DNA from: Reticulitermes speratus
Lineage: Eukaryota > Arthropoda > Insecta > Blattodea > Rhinotermitidae
Assembly (NCBI GenBank): GCA_021186555.1
Contig: JAJKFL010000005.1
Location: 26,476,635-26,540,634 of the forward strand
DNA: 64,000 nucleotides
Direction: 5' to 3'
Shown: one piece after another, positions 35,690 through 49,400 of the stretch
Numbering within the stretch: the stretch's first letter is position 1
How the letters are laid out: each line of letters starts with the position of its first letter
The notes under the pieces: generated by a model
Told to the model about the DNA's origin: nothing
Seen by the model: only the letters and a program-made list of their open reading frames with translations
The model's database searches: none
Program-made: the position numbers and the translations under genes

Positions 35690-35960
35690 TTATTTTTCTG
35701 GTGAGAGGATAGATGTTGATTTTATGGGGCTGTCAGTAATTCTCTGGTTATACAGTCTCGAATGCTTGGTTGATTAAGGGCGATGAATTGGAAAGTATTT
35801 GGCAAGAAGCAGTCGTGGTCTAAGCAAAGTAATCTGTCGGAATTTGAAAGGAACGCCCGAGGAATGCACGAAATACCGCAGTCTGATAGGCGATGACCCG
35901 GCCAGTAATCGAACCAGGTATCTTACGAGCACAAGTGTACAACAGCCGCTATACCAAACT
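35690..35960 (-). mobile_element. Old tRNA-derived SINE, unit 2
   Basis: Counterpart of the 14,200-14,490 element with the same B box; close in sequence. Confidence 0.5.
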
Positions 35961-37285
35961 TTTCACTCCAGTCTGGATTTATAAATTTAGATATGTGTGT
36001 ATGTATATATGTGTGCATTTATTTATTTGTCATATAATTTTACATAAGAACATATATAAAATCTGAGCTTATTTTCATAAATACAACTACTTTAAATATT
36101 TTAGGTTACGATAATGCTTATTTGAGCACGGCTGTTAGCTTATCAGTGATAATTCCTTCTGCTAAACTCTTCTGATATTTGCTTGCTGCAAATATTTGAA
36201 ATCTGTTCTTTGTCTCTCCAGAACATATTAGTTATTAAAAACATCTAAATACACTTTAATGTTTATTTTAATTGGCTCAAGAGATTTATTTTGCTTCAGC
36301 AAACTTCTTAACATATCAATACTTATTGCTTTCTCATGAAGACATTCATTGATGTAAAAATTTCGAACAATGTATTCTCCTCCTCTTGACTACAGCATCT
36401 TTTCAAAATCATCAACATTATTGTTTGTGTGCAGCAAATGAAGATATTAACTGTGTGTTTTGTAGCTCCGCTTACACTTTCTTAGGTCTCAAGATGTATC
36501 CTAGTATTTTCATTGTATTCATTCACTCCAGCTTTTCACATCTTCTCCGCCCATCACATTCACGGTAACCCTCAGTCACTTCACATCTTTTTCTTCACTT
36601 ACATTCTCTACAGGCTTCATTTGTTTGGACATTCCTCGTAACGTCTTTTGCACATATTCTATTTGGTAACAAATTCATTGTTACAGTCATTTATTTTCTT
36701 CAATACTTCTTGTCGTCCGCAATTCCTCTACATTTTATATCCCTTTGTCTTCATTTTGAAATTGTAAGTGTCTAGCTCAAAGCAATGGCACAATATGAAC
36801 GGTGTGAACTTAATATTAATGTCAGGCCAGCGCAGCCAAACGCCATATATTGAAATATATTACAATCGGTAATATAAATATGGCGGACGCTCGAAATTGT
36901 CAGTTTGGAGACAGGCTTTATGAGTTCTTCTGTGGAAAAAAGTGCAGCTCTCGATCTTACATCCATTGCCAGGATACAAATTAGTCACAGACTACTGAGT
37001 GCAGAATTTTCTGCGAGGACACGCTAAGTAGTACTTAGCCATACTATCTTGACCATTTGCAACGTAAATTTCGAATGCACTTTTCTTTCCAGTATTTAGT
37101 AGGCTTCATGAGTTATTCCCATAAATTCTTGTCCCTTTATTTGTCGTGATTCATATCCTTCAGAAAATTTAATACTCTGAAAATTTGTTACAGTTGATAA
37201 CGGAATTCTCAAATTTCTGTGTTAATAGGCGACTCTATCAAATCACATGATATATTCAAACTCTGTCACAGTTAACGCTGACATA

Positions 37286-37291
37286 TTTATT
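37286..37291 (-). terminator. Polyadenylation signal AATAAA, copy 2
   Basis: Minus-strand AATAAA eight bases after the stop codon, as in copy 1. Confidence 0.6.
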
Positions 37292-37299
37292 GAGATCTG

Positions 37300-37410
37300 T
37301 CAACCCTCTCGGTCAATCATCTTGAACTTCAGTGGTGATACAGGAAGCCGGAGAATTGTATTCTTGAACTTCATTTCATAATCATATTCAACCGTGAAGT
37401 TACGGATAAT
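37300..37410 (-). CDS. P450 copy 2, exon 11
   Basis: IIRNFTVEYDYEMKF to FKMIDREG. NTILRLPVSPL replaces HTMIRTPVSPL of copy 1, changes within SRS6. Confidence 0.93.
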   Translation of the reverse strand: MIRNFTVEYDYEMKFKNTILRLPVSPLKFKMIDREG

Positions 37411-40400
37411 CTGAAAAATAAAATTGCAGGTTGACTTATTTAGGAAACCCACGTTACTGTTTTCTATAGTTTGTCAGTATGTCAAATGAAATGAAATTTG
37501 GTTAATTCAAAATAATAAATCAGTTTAAATTATGAACAGCAAAGGAATAAACAATGTGTATTGACATCGCAAATCGAAAACGAGGACACGAATTAAGAAA
37601 TACGTTATTTCAGAATATGAACACATAAATTTCGATGTTATTGACTACTATATCAAATTACACCATGCAGTAAAGGAGTCGAGTGTGTGGCCTGCTGCAT
37701 GAGCATAAAGTCTCTTTGTAGGTTACAAGCTTTTTCTTTTTTATATATAATTCATAACCAAAATTTTAAAAAATTCTCCTAACATCCTCATTACTTCTGT
37801 CTTCACATCATTCTCCGTGTAAAAATTAGAGAATCGGGAAAGAATTTTCAAACCTTCTTTGTTGGGGCGACGTACCAGTTAAAACCTTTTAAACAAACCA
37901 ACTTTAACAACACATACAACCGAAACATTACATTAACGCATGTCTGTGTATTAGCGCTGATTTCTAATATATAATACCTTAATAAATATTTATCTTATCA
38001 TAAAGTGTTCTTGGAAAACGCTGTAAACAAAAATGAAACATACACTTTATGTCAGTTACACTATGTGTATAAGACAAAATACACGTATAAACAAAGGCGA
38101 GCGAACGAGCCAGAATAAGAAAACTATGCATATATTTGTAACATACGAATTGGGAATTTGGTATTTATATATTTATGTATGCTATAAAGTACGAACAGAA
38201 ACTGGAATACAAAAGCAAGGCGTTTAATATTTTCATGTGTTTCATTTTTTTTTTTGTATAGGACCTGAACACAGACTCATGACCACCAACTCTTCAACCT
38301 CCTCATTACCCTCTTATTTTATCTGCTGCTATTTACCATCGATCGATCCTACTATTATTTTATCATATAAAATTTGGACTATTTTCTCGGGCCTGTAGGT
38401 CATAAATCATTTAACGTGCCAGATTCTTTATTTAAATGGCGATAGTTGATCGTAAGATCAAATTTTCCAACCGGTTTAGTGAAAGCGGTAGTTATTTAGC
38501 GTTTGTAGAACAGCCTGCCACTTGGGCATATCCTGAACCACTTTAAACCAGTCCAAATTTTCACACACTACTCTTTCATGTACCTTTTAATACTAGGTTG
38601 CAGTTAGGCCTATGTCTGTGTCTCCTGACTCATCTCTTCATTTTAAGTTTTCTAAAAATATTTGAATGAATTTGACGTCGCTTCTTTACGTGCTACATGT
38701 CCCCATCTCGCCCTCCGTAAATTCACAATATTTGGTGCAGAACACATATTATGACGCCTCTCATTCTGAAGTTTTGTCAGTCCTGTTTTTGCTTTGCCTC
38801 TCGTATACCAAAATTACTGCCCGGCTAATTTCCCTCAAACATAAACAGTCTGTACTTTTTCCATAGGTTGACAACCTGTTCCTGTCGCAGATAATTAAGC
38901 AAGGAAATATTACTTCAGACATTGACACACTGCGAATGTCACCGTACCTTCATCACCAAGGTTTCAATCTCTAGCTCAGCGAATCTTCGGCCAATGCACA
39001 TTCTTGGGCCGAAACCGAAAGGCATCGTAACAAAAGGGTGTGCCTTGTTGTTCTGAGGGTCGTCTTTTATCCACCGCTCTGGAATGTACTTGTCCGCCTT
39101 TGGATAAAACGTCTCCAGTTTACTCATCATTAGATTGGGAAACAAAATGGATGTCTGTAAGATAAGTGTGCATTTTTATATAAATTGCCCATTATCAAAC
39201 CTTCTTTTAACTACGAATAATTGTGAGCCATTCACTGAAGTTTACTACATTTGGCATGACAATATTTGACTGGAGCTTCGCTTTTGTCAGTAATACAAAG
39301 ATGACAATTGTGGAGACTTGTGAGAAGCGAAAAATGCTACATATTTTGAAGCAAATGTGTACGGTTTTACGTGTTTTAAATGTGAGCATAATGGTTTAAG
39401 TTTCGCTTTCGAATTCAGAGTGATTTGTAGAAACTTACCCCCTTTGGCACTTGATAATCAGCTAGAACCATGTCCTTGATTGTTTGTCTTTGATTTCCGA
39501 CAGTAATTGCGGACATTCTGCAACACAAATAACGCTACGCTTACGAGGGGTTGACAGGCCACACCACCAGCTCCGTTAAGCCTAACAGGGCACACATTTA
39601 TTGATGTAAAACAGTAAATGTTCTATTTATGTCTCCCATTTGTATTCAGGGAAAATTACGAGTGCACAATTAACCCTTCAAGGCCCAGTGCTTGCTTATG
39701 TGCCACCAGGTATAACACTCAGAACTTCTACATTCTGCCCACAGAGGATAGTCATGTGTGTTGTATGAATATCAGAACAAACAACGATTATTTCACTACA
39801 GAACATTACAATACTGGCTTTTATAACCTTGATCGATTCGTTCACTGCGGGGTACGAGCTGAACCTTTAAATTTAATTGAGGTTAATCTCAGTTTTTGCG
39901 AGGTCAGTGTCAAATTGATAAAACACAACACAGTATGATGTATAAAATTATTTTCCTTTGAATTCTTTACCCTTCGTAGTACTTCATGCATACGTATTAT
40001 AAAGGGCTTACAGAAGACAATAAACTATAATTAAAACTGTAATCTTAAAATGATTCCACTAGGCTATTTTAAAATGCCGGGCAGGATTTGGTCATCCCTG
40101 TTGCAGTATATGAACTGTCTGTGCTGTATCAAAGAACGTAAAATTTAAAATGTACTAAAATATAATTGAATCTCGTGTTTCATACAACTGTGTAAATTAG
40201 AATATATCTACGAAAAATGGAAATTTTATTTATTGTGTACAATATTGTAGTTAATATTCGGTATGTAGAATGTGACTGTAAGGGCTGGGTTCAAATGACA
40301 TAGAAGTACGTCGTATTGGTCATTTGTGAAGATAGAGAGTTTTCATAGATAATTTGTTGACCGTCTAAATACCTGTTTGCTTTTCAGGACTTAGTTACTT

Positions 40401-43400
40401 GGCTGGTTGTTTAGTTAAATTTGTAGTGAAGGTGGGCAAGCGCTGGACCGCGGACCTGGTCGTGACCCACACAGGATAAATTCTAATTAAAAGTATTTGA
40501 TGAAATATGACATATGTGTGCTATTATTTACACTTTAAATATAAAAGTATCTCAGATAAGTAGTAAAAGAAGAGTTTGAAAATAAATTTTGAGTTCCAGC
40601 TTTTCTAACTTCTGTACAAAGAAAAAACAAAATCTTGTATCCTTAAGGACATAAAGCCCTAGAGCGGTAGGATGATGATATAGCTTTTAATCCAAAATAA
40701 TTGTCCACCCTTGCAAGTAGGATAATATTTCTGTGGTGCTTGTTTCTTAGATGATGATAATTCATTCACACTATTAACTTTACTTTTAAACACCTGTTAA
40801 TCGCATATCAGATTGGTTTCATTCTTTCATCGTGTATGGTGTACGTGTAATTGGCTCGCCGGCTGCTGCATTGATCTGTAAGCTAGCTAGAGCATTCTAC
40901 ATTATTTTAATGGTACCTCATGGTTTCCTTGATGCACGCCTTCAAGTACTTCAGTTCATTCAGAATGTCTGCAGTAACTGGTATTTCCTTGTGAGGTAGA
41001 TAATGCTGTATTTCTTCAGACAGTTTCTGCTGTTTGTCAGGATTCTTAGCCAAAAGGTAGAGAACATTAGCAACGGAGTAAGAGGTCTGAAGCAGAAAAC
41101 GAAAATTACGTCTGCAGCTGAGCTGTTCGTAGCAAAGTGTCGAGTGATGTAGATTCATTAAACTTACACTATTATGTTATGCAGTTCATTACATAAAATT
41201 TGGCCGAAACAGGTCACTTAGTTTTCCTATGTTAGTGAAATTTGACGGTTAGCGATGGGCTTCACAGCCTTAGTAAATATATTTCTGAGGACTGGAGCGA
41301 ATGTAATTGGCTCAGAATCCTGTCCTTTGGCGGGATTGTGTATTTGCGGTGTTGAATACTCAAGGTTTGTGACAATGACGAAATGCATAAGACTGTCAAG
41401 CATGACGCTGCTATATAACTCAGTTAGTTTAAACTTCAATGCCCAAACATATTTATACAGAAAAGTGGTCATCATCGTGCGAACTTTATCAAAATTTTGT
41501 ATGATTACATGAATTGAAATGTTCAGTGGAATACCGATATAATTAACATGTTATGTATGATTGTTGAGATAGACTTAAATTCTCTAGTAATATATCTACC
41601 TAATATAGACCATAGAAGTAGGTTTATTCGGCTTGCTATATTTCTATGGACGCACTACAATAGCAGTAGACTTCATATATGTATGTACACTGTGAATCTT
41701 ATGTGTGATGTACTAGGAGTTTTAACGCATGTAATCGTACAAGATTTTATAAAGTACTCCCCAGAGTATGACAAATTCTTCGCGGAAGCACGCTAAATTA
41801 TTAATACTTTAAGGCACTGACTTATAGGCAAGTGTTGTATTTGATGATTACGTATTTTATCAGTTGTCTAAAAACAGTAGTGCTACGGATACTTAAGTTC
41901 AGACGGTTAAAATGACTTGGACTAAATTTCACATAAATGTGAACTATTAAGTACTGTAGTATTTGGCAGTGTTCATATCGATGGGTAGAATAAGAGAGGA
42001 TGGAAAAAATAAGTTAAAGATGAAGGCATGATGTGTGTTATTAACCTACATATTATTATCACAATGTTTAAATAAAAGCTAGTGAAATGGATGGGACTTT
42101 TAGAACTCAAGAGAAATGCATACACAATCGCATCCAGCAATGTGAAGGACGTGCAACCGTGGAAGTTTGTGGCATGGATGAGGGGAAAACTGCAAATTCT
42201 CTCTTAAAGGAATTGAGTACTGCGTGAACATAATTTGGGATAAGGTCCAGTGACCATCTGTTGCTATACTGCGTGAACATAATTTGGGATAAGGTCCAGT
42301 GGCCGTCTGTTGTTACACTGCTTGAACATAATTTGGGATAAGGTCCAGTGACCCTCTGTTGCTATCGCAAATTAATTTCAGAGTTTCGAGAAAGCAGGAA
42401 TTTCTTGCCCTTCTGAACGATTTTGATTTCTCAAGAACCTTGCTCCACTTAGTAGTTAGTGATTTATATAGTTATTTGGTTCATTGGTTGGTTGTTTAGT
42501 TAGTTATTTGCTTCGTTTGTTACTTAGTTGTTAGTTGGTTGTTTAGTCAGTCAGTCAGTTAGTTAGTTACCGTATCAATACCGGCCCCCATCATATCCAG
42601 CGCCATGACCATCGCCGTCTTTGGGTCAGGATCTCTGATAAGCAGCTTCTCAAGCACTGTCAGTTCCCTGTCGCTGTCCTTTGGCATGGCCTTCAGTCGC
42701 ACCATGGCCTGGTTGATGTGCTTCAGAGAAAATCTGTTGAAAATGCAGTGGATTTCTAGAATATCGTCATCAAAAATGCAAGTGTACAAGGCATATAGTT
42801 TATATCTCTAATAATCAAAATATGTTTGAGATTCTGGGTTAATATTAAAATAACTGTCCTTCCGTAATGCGACGTTGTGCAATTATGTGATGTCGCATCC
42901 CAAAAGGTCGTAACATTAAGGACTGCTAAGTACCCTGTTGTTTCCCAGATATAAATAGGATCTACTTCCTTCTGATTAACTGCATCTTGCTCGCGTCCCC
43001 GCATGACCATGCATAAAGTAAAGTATTGCCCATTGCCGTTTTCGTTATAAAACTATCTATCCTTATTCTGACACAAAATATCTTTGTTTTATTTAGCACA
43101 TATGGACCAAATTCACCTTCAGGGCTAAGAAACAGGCACTACGTCTAACGCATCGGAGGTTTTGATGATGATGATGATGATGATGATAATATCTCAAAGT
43201 ATATGTCATCAAATTACAGAATTATTAGTGAACAATGAATTTTAGAAAAGTGGAAGGATTCGGCCTGCCCTCATTTAGGTACTGTCCTATCACTGGCTTG
43301 GAGCGACTGAGTAAAGAGACAGACTTTTTCAGGTTAGCCAGTGTCCAGCCCGAGACTTGAAGCTAGGGCGTCTGGAATATACGGCAGCAGGACTATCCAC

Positions 43401-46400
43401 TTGGCATTAACTTAAAATTTATTTACGTGTTTATGAAATCCAAGGTCAGGTCTATCTTATTTGTTTAAACCCAATGATAACTATAGGTCTGAGTACCACG
43501 TCCCGTAATGTTCAAAACGTTTGCATTTTGTCTATACAGTATTTTTTCCACGAAGTTCTCTTAATCACAACAGATTATTTCCCTCAACATAATTAATTGG
43601 TTGGTCTTTTTAATGGATACAGGGTTTCTTTTGTCTGCGGTATGAACTGGAATTTATTACAAGCTCTTAGATGATTATCAGTCCCTTAGGTGGCTTTTAC
43701 TGGCTGTAGCGTGGGCGAGGGTCTTCGGTTCTATCTCGATTCTTTTGAAATGAGACTTGTGGTGAACGAATTGATACCGGAAGCAAAGTTCTTCTCCTAG
43801 TTATTCCGGTTTTCCACATGTCATTATCATTCCACCAATGCTCCGTACTCATGCTATAGTAATAGTACTATTGTCAGAAAGACAAACGGACGAAGCCTGT
43901 AGAGTTTCACAAAAAGGAGTGCTCTTTCGGAGATCAAGGAGCACTGGGAAAAAAGTTGCTATCTCATTGTTTGCTTTATGAGTCTTGAAATAATTAAAGT
44001 TGTTACCTTCAGTCTTATTCGCTGCCAGTGACTAATTTGTAATCCTTCAGATAGGATGTTCGATTCCTAAGTTTGGGCTTCGGCTTAACAGAGGATAGGA
44101 TGAAAAACTGATAAACGAATATTTTGTTGTAGCGGTTAGAAAAACTGCTTCAAATTTAAGAGGTACGGAATCTGAATATAGGCTTGTAAATTTACTCTGG
44201 GCTTTGTGGTTTTATTCAGTCACTTTTGAAAACAGTAGATGCATTTCCTACAATAGGCCACGACAGAAAATTCTCATGTGACTTATCACTTTATTATTCA
44301 AATACCACAGTCATTCCGAGTTATAATCTATATCGTTGAACGAGCGTCTTTAAATAAGCAGGTAACCAATCAAGAGTAAAGGGTGAGATGTATCATTTTT
44401 CCCCAATGATAAACTATCTGTCGGAGCCGCAACCGGCGACGGTAGTTTAAATTTGAGGCCATTTTATCTTGCCTGTCCTAATTTTAATTGGCTGTTGTGA
44501 TAATTTTCTGTGATATAAAAATATTATTGAACCTATCAGACTGTACTTTGCACAAAATATAGCCTACGAAGTGAAACAAGTGGAGGTTTAATCTGAACAT
44601 TATATCTGCTAGCAGAAAATCTTTCATTCAGTAAAACTGGTATTTTAAATCTGCTATAACTAACGGCCCAACAGATGAACTTGTAAAATATGAAATTTTG
44701 ATCAAATTTTATTGATTTTCTAACACTTCTTTTGTTGTTTGTACTTAGGAATTTTTTCACCTTGTGGAAACCTACTGTTTTGCGGATACGTCGCAGAAAT
44801 ATAGTGTCACTATATTCAGAATCAAAGCGAGCACTGACTCTTAATCATATCGTTCATTTAGACCCTGCAGATGGAGACAAAATAGTCCTCCGAAACTTTG
44901 GCAGCACAGCATAAGATACCAGCACCCCAAAAACAGGGTCAGTGTCAACATTATTGAATCACCGCGATAGCTTAGAGTTAGTAAAAACCATATGTGTAAT
45001 TTAGGTCTAATTAAGTGTTACGTTTTCTTGAGTGTGTTTGTATGTCATTATTATTATGAAATAAAACACATACTGAAAGCTTCCTTTGGAGAGGTAGTTG
45101 TTTCAAATATCGGCCGTGATAAGGGCTGTTGTGAGTTTCTTCGTGGTATTCCTCACTCCATACAGGCATAATTGCACGATAGGCCACGAATTACAGTTTA
45201 TATTTCAACAGCCACACCCCCACCCCACTGATGTGTTCTCTGCGATGATAACCGCAACGTAAAACACCACAAATACACAGAAAAAGTTTCATTGACAACG
45301 AACAGTAGATGAATTACGGGATTGGTTACTATTGAGATGTTAATCTAATTCCACTCTAATTTTGTTCGTGGTTGCTCCCGAATTTAAGAAGGGTTATGTT
45401 TTGTGCTAAGCAATTCAGTTAACTCCGATCCAATAAAGGATCACATGAAACATGTATATAAAATTCAATTGGTCTCTGAGTAACAGATTTTGGTCAGCAG
45501 CGAATTAATATCACGGTCAGTTACGTACGTAAAGTATCAAATGTCGCGTACGAAACGTGTAGTATATTTCAGTCCAAAATACATCTTTACACTGTTGATT
45601 TCAAGTCATTAAATCGGTTTCAAACTAATTGCACTCTTCTAATTTTCTCCTAGAAACGCGTCTGAAGTTTCGACAAGTGAAGATCCACAGAAATGTGCAA
45701 TGGATTTTGTTACGAAAGTATTTGTCTTCGCTTAATAAATCATATGGTTTTATGTCATACGCACTCTGTAAAGACATCTGCAGCTTTCACAAATTTCCGC
45801 CATGCTGGTGAGCTGACGTATTTCCATACCGGGACCCCGAATTCCAATTTGTGAAAAGAGTCGAACTGTACTTGAACAGCGTCTATCATCTTCTGAGGCT
45901 CCGAATCTGGTGCAAGATTCGCGTCCAGGCACCCGAGTCGTGTATCCAGAGCAATGTACACAATAGCTGTTGAAATGTAAGAACTGTCATGTTATTTAGA
46001 AACGAAACTGATGTTCCGCACCTAGATAGGTAATGCAAGCAATGTAACTGATAATCCGTTTATAGTCTATTGTCGGGAATAAGAAGTCTCAATTATTTGT
46101 ACGTCTGCTTGTTCATGACTATTAAAATACGAGGGTAGATTAATGTAAACATCTTATAATTAATTCGTTAATGTCCTCCTCTAGTATCCGATATTCTTGA
46201 TCTGCATATTTTAAGGAGTGCATTTCAGGATGAATCTTCACACTTTGGGAGAACATTCTTCAGTTTAATTTACATTGATATGACGAAACATATTTGTATC
46301 AGAAGTCTAATCGTTAAGAAGGTAATGACGCGAGAAAAAATGTAGTCTTTTTGCGGTTCCACGTACTTTACCTCTTTTACATGATGTGTCGTTCATGCAC

Positions 46401-49400
46401 TGCACATGTCCGTCATTGAGCTGATAGCCAAGCCAAGCCATGCAGAGGTGAATGTACTGTGGAAAGTGCTTGGTAACTTAAGGAGTATTTTTGTGAGTCT
46501 AGTGAGACTCCTCGTTTTAATATGTATTTGGTACTCACTAAGTGCATAAGAGCTGTCATTCTTTAAATTTTATCTCGCCATTATCTCCGTAACCGTTCGA
46601 CGTCCGATGTAGGTATTTTTTTTATCTATGTATTTTAACCTAAGGAACGTTTTCCCGAAATATGGCAGATATTTTTCGAAATTCCCTTTGTATTGTACTG
46701 GAGCGAAGGGACAATAAATATTCGATTAGGCGCAGTTTCTTTTGCGGGCCAGGTTTGGTCTTCTTGTCTGACTAATGAATTGAACCACAATTGCTGACTT
46801 GTGGTGATAAACAAAGGTTAATTCAGAGCAAAACAATATAGCCGTTATATCTGAGTTAGGAAGGTGGAAATTTTGTAATTTAGCTTTTTGAATTACCCTC
46901 AGACTTTGCGAAAGCAGGGTACCCTCGACTAGCAGAGTACCCACTAGCTTCTCAAGAAGGACCCCGCTCCAGATAGTTCGTTATAATCATAAAACGTCAG
47001 TTCAAAAGACGGCTGTACTGAAGTCTGAATTCATGCAAGAATAAGGTATATGCTCAAATATTTCCGGTTTGAGCTGAAACGGAAAATCGAAAGCTGTCAG
47101 TAAAGAGATTATGCTATTGTTTCTCACACGATCGCATTGTTGTCATGCTGTGCACGAACTGGAACTGAGTACGCCAGGCTTGATTGTCACTGTACATTGG
47201 TGTTAGGAAGCCTGGCAGTCTGCCGCAGTCACCAACAGACACTTCCGTCACAATGTTCAGCCTTGTGAACAACACATTGGCTGTACCTTTAAATTCCCTT
47301 TGTCTTATACTCTGAGGTTATCACAGAAGAATGGGAACAAGATGAGGAATTTCAAATAGGCCTAATATTTTTATGCCTGCACTTTACAGAAAATAACAAT
47401 GATAAAATAAGTTAAAAATGTTTAATAATCTACATCTTATCAAACACACATAACAGCCGGTTAACGAAATTTCTGAATATCAGTTACCCACTTATAAAAA
47501 CGGGCCTCTCTGCACTATTGCATATGTCTATTTAATGTTCCACATATCCATACCGTCCAACTCTCAGCCAACCAGTTTAGCTCACAATACTATCAATTTT
47601 ATATGAATGATGTCCCAGTTACTTGCCAAGCAAAGGTATTTAGTTAACGTTTTTATTTACACAACGATGACAAAGCTACGTTAAAATTTGTGTTTAAAGT
47701 GGAGATGAAAATACTAAAAGGTCACATGTAAATAATATTTAGAGAGAAATATGGGTTGGAGAAAACAGTGAGGTGGCTGAGGCTCGGGAAGAGGTTATAG
47801 CTGAGCCCCCGGCGCAAAATACGCACGTTTCTCATAAATTCTCAAAGGTGTGTTTGCATACTCACATTCCAGGCCCCATTTGCAAAGCTCGTTGTTGAAA
47901 TCATCAGGCATCTCCAAGTTCTCACCTCTGATCTGTCTTATTCTATAACGAAGATGATACCGTGTTAGTGTGATTTATTGGGGCAGTTTATATAATGTTT
48001 TGCAGCAGCTCTTATCAAGAGAAATAAGAGACTCATGTAGCAGTACCCGTTCTTTGTCCTTCAGATAACTTCTTTTCTGGCAAACACCACACTATATGGT
48101 GTGTCTAAATTTTAAAGAACGCACAAGAATCCGATCAGGACATTAATCTTTACTTCTTTAATTAAAGTAAACGAGGATTCCAATCACATTCATATCTCCT
48201 ACCACAAGACTTCCCCATCGCTTCAACCCTGCATACTGACAGCAGTACGCAGTGAATGTCTCACTGTACTTTTGAGTACTCTGCTACGTCCGCGGCCGTA
48301 AACTGATATCCTGCAAGTTACTGCATAAATCTAGCGTGTCACAGAACGATACACAACTTACCTCTTTATGAAGTCGTTGGCAACTGCATCTATAGGACCC
48401 ACATAGAGCTTAGTTGACCGTGGTTGCATCATAGTTTGATTCACTTTCGACCTGAAGTTCTGCCACTCTTCGCCCTGACTGAAAGGAAGTGTAGCAAGTG
48501 TAATTATTGTGGTGTGTGAGTGAGAAGGAGCGTTGCTGTCACAGCAGAGTTGTTCCATCTTAGGCGTCATGTATGATGAACGCTTTATTTGACTGATGCA
48601 GAAGAAGAAAGTAAAGGTATTCGATAAAGGAGGGTAATAAACGTGGCTATGTTGTGCTGGATAATAGTAATAAGGGTTTGTAACTAGGGTTACAATAAGT
48701 AAACGAAATAACTCCATGCAGTAGAGAGCCCTCCAAGGGCCTGAATTTTTTTCAGGTTGTCAAGATACTTCCCCGCCCTGCAAAAATTACACGCTTGTTA
48801 GCGTATTCAAAATATTCGGAGCCTGTAGCACACGTTAACCCTAGCCAGAAGAATCCAGTCCATATACTCACATCCTGTTATTGTCAGATCTGTTTTAATA
48901 TTATTCCAATATTTTACCATGTTTCCATGTTTTTAAGTCCTTCTTGAGGCGCTAACATTTGTTTACATTCTCAAGCTAGTTTACAGCTATAAAAAAGTAA
49001 ATATCTCATTACCGTGTTAAAAAACGCGTCCGTATCATAAATTCCAATTGGCCAGATGTATCCAGTGGATATATTCATATTTTGTTACTTCAGTATTCTT
49101 TGAATATTATTCCATTATTATTGTCTAGCTTTCAGACTTTCTGCCTAAAGTTACATCATTCGTGCCACACGCTCCACCCATCCTATCCTTCTCTGTTGAC
49201 CGCCGTAATGATATTTAGTTATCACTGATTACGAAACTCCTCATTAGCTTTTTCAGTACTGTCCATCTTCCTGATAGCTTCCAAGAAGGACTCTGCTCCA
49301 TGGAGTTAGTTAGTTAGTTAGTTAGTACTGTCCATCTTACCGTACGACGCAGTATAATTGAGTTGCTGACTGCATCAAGTAAACGACGAAAACCTATCCA

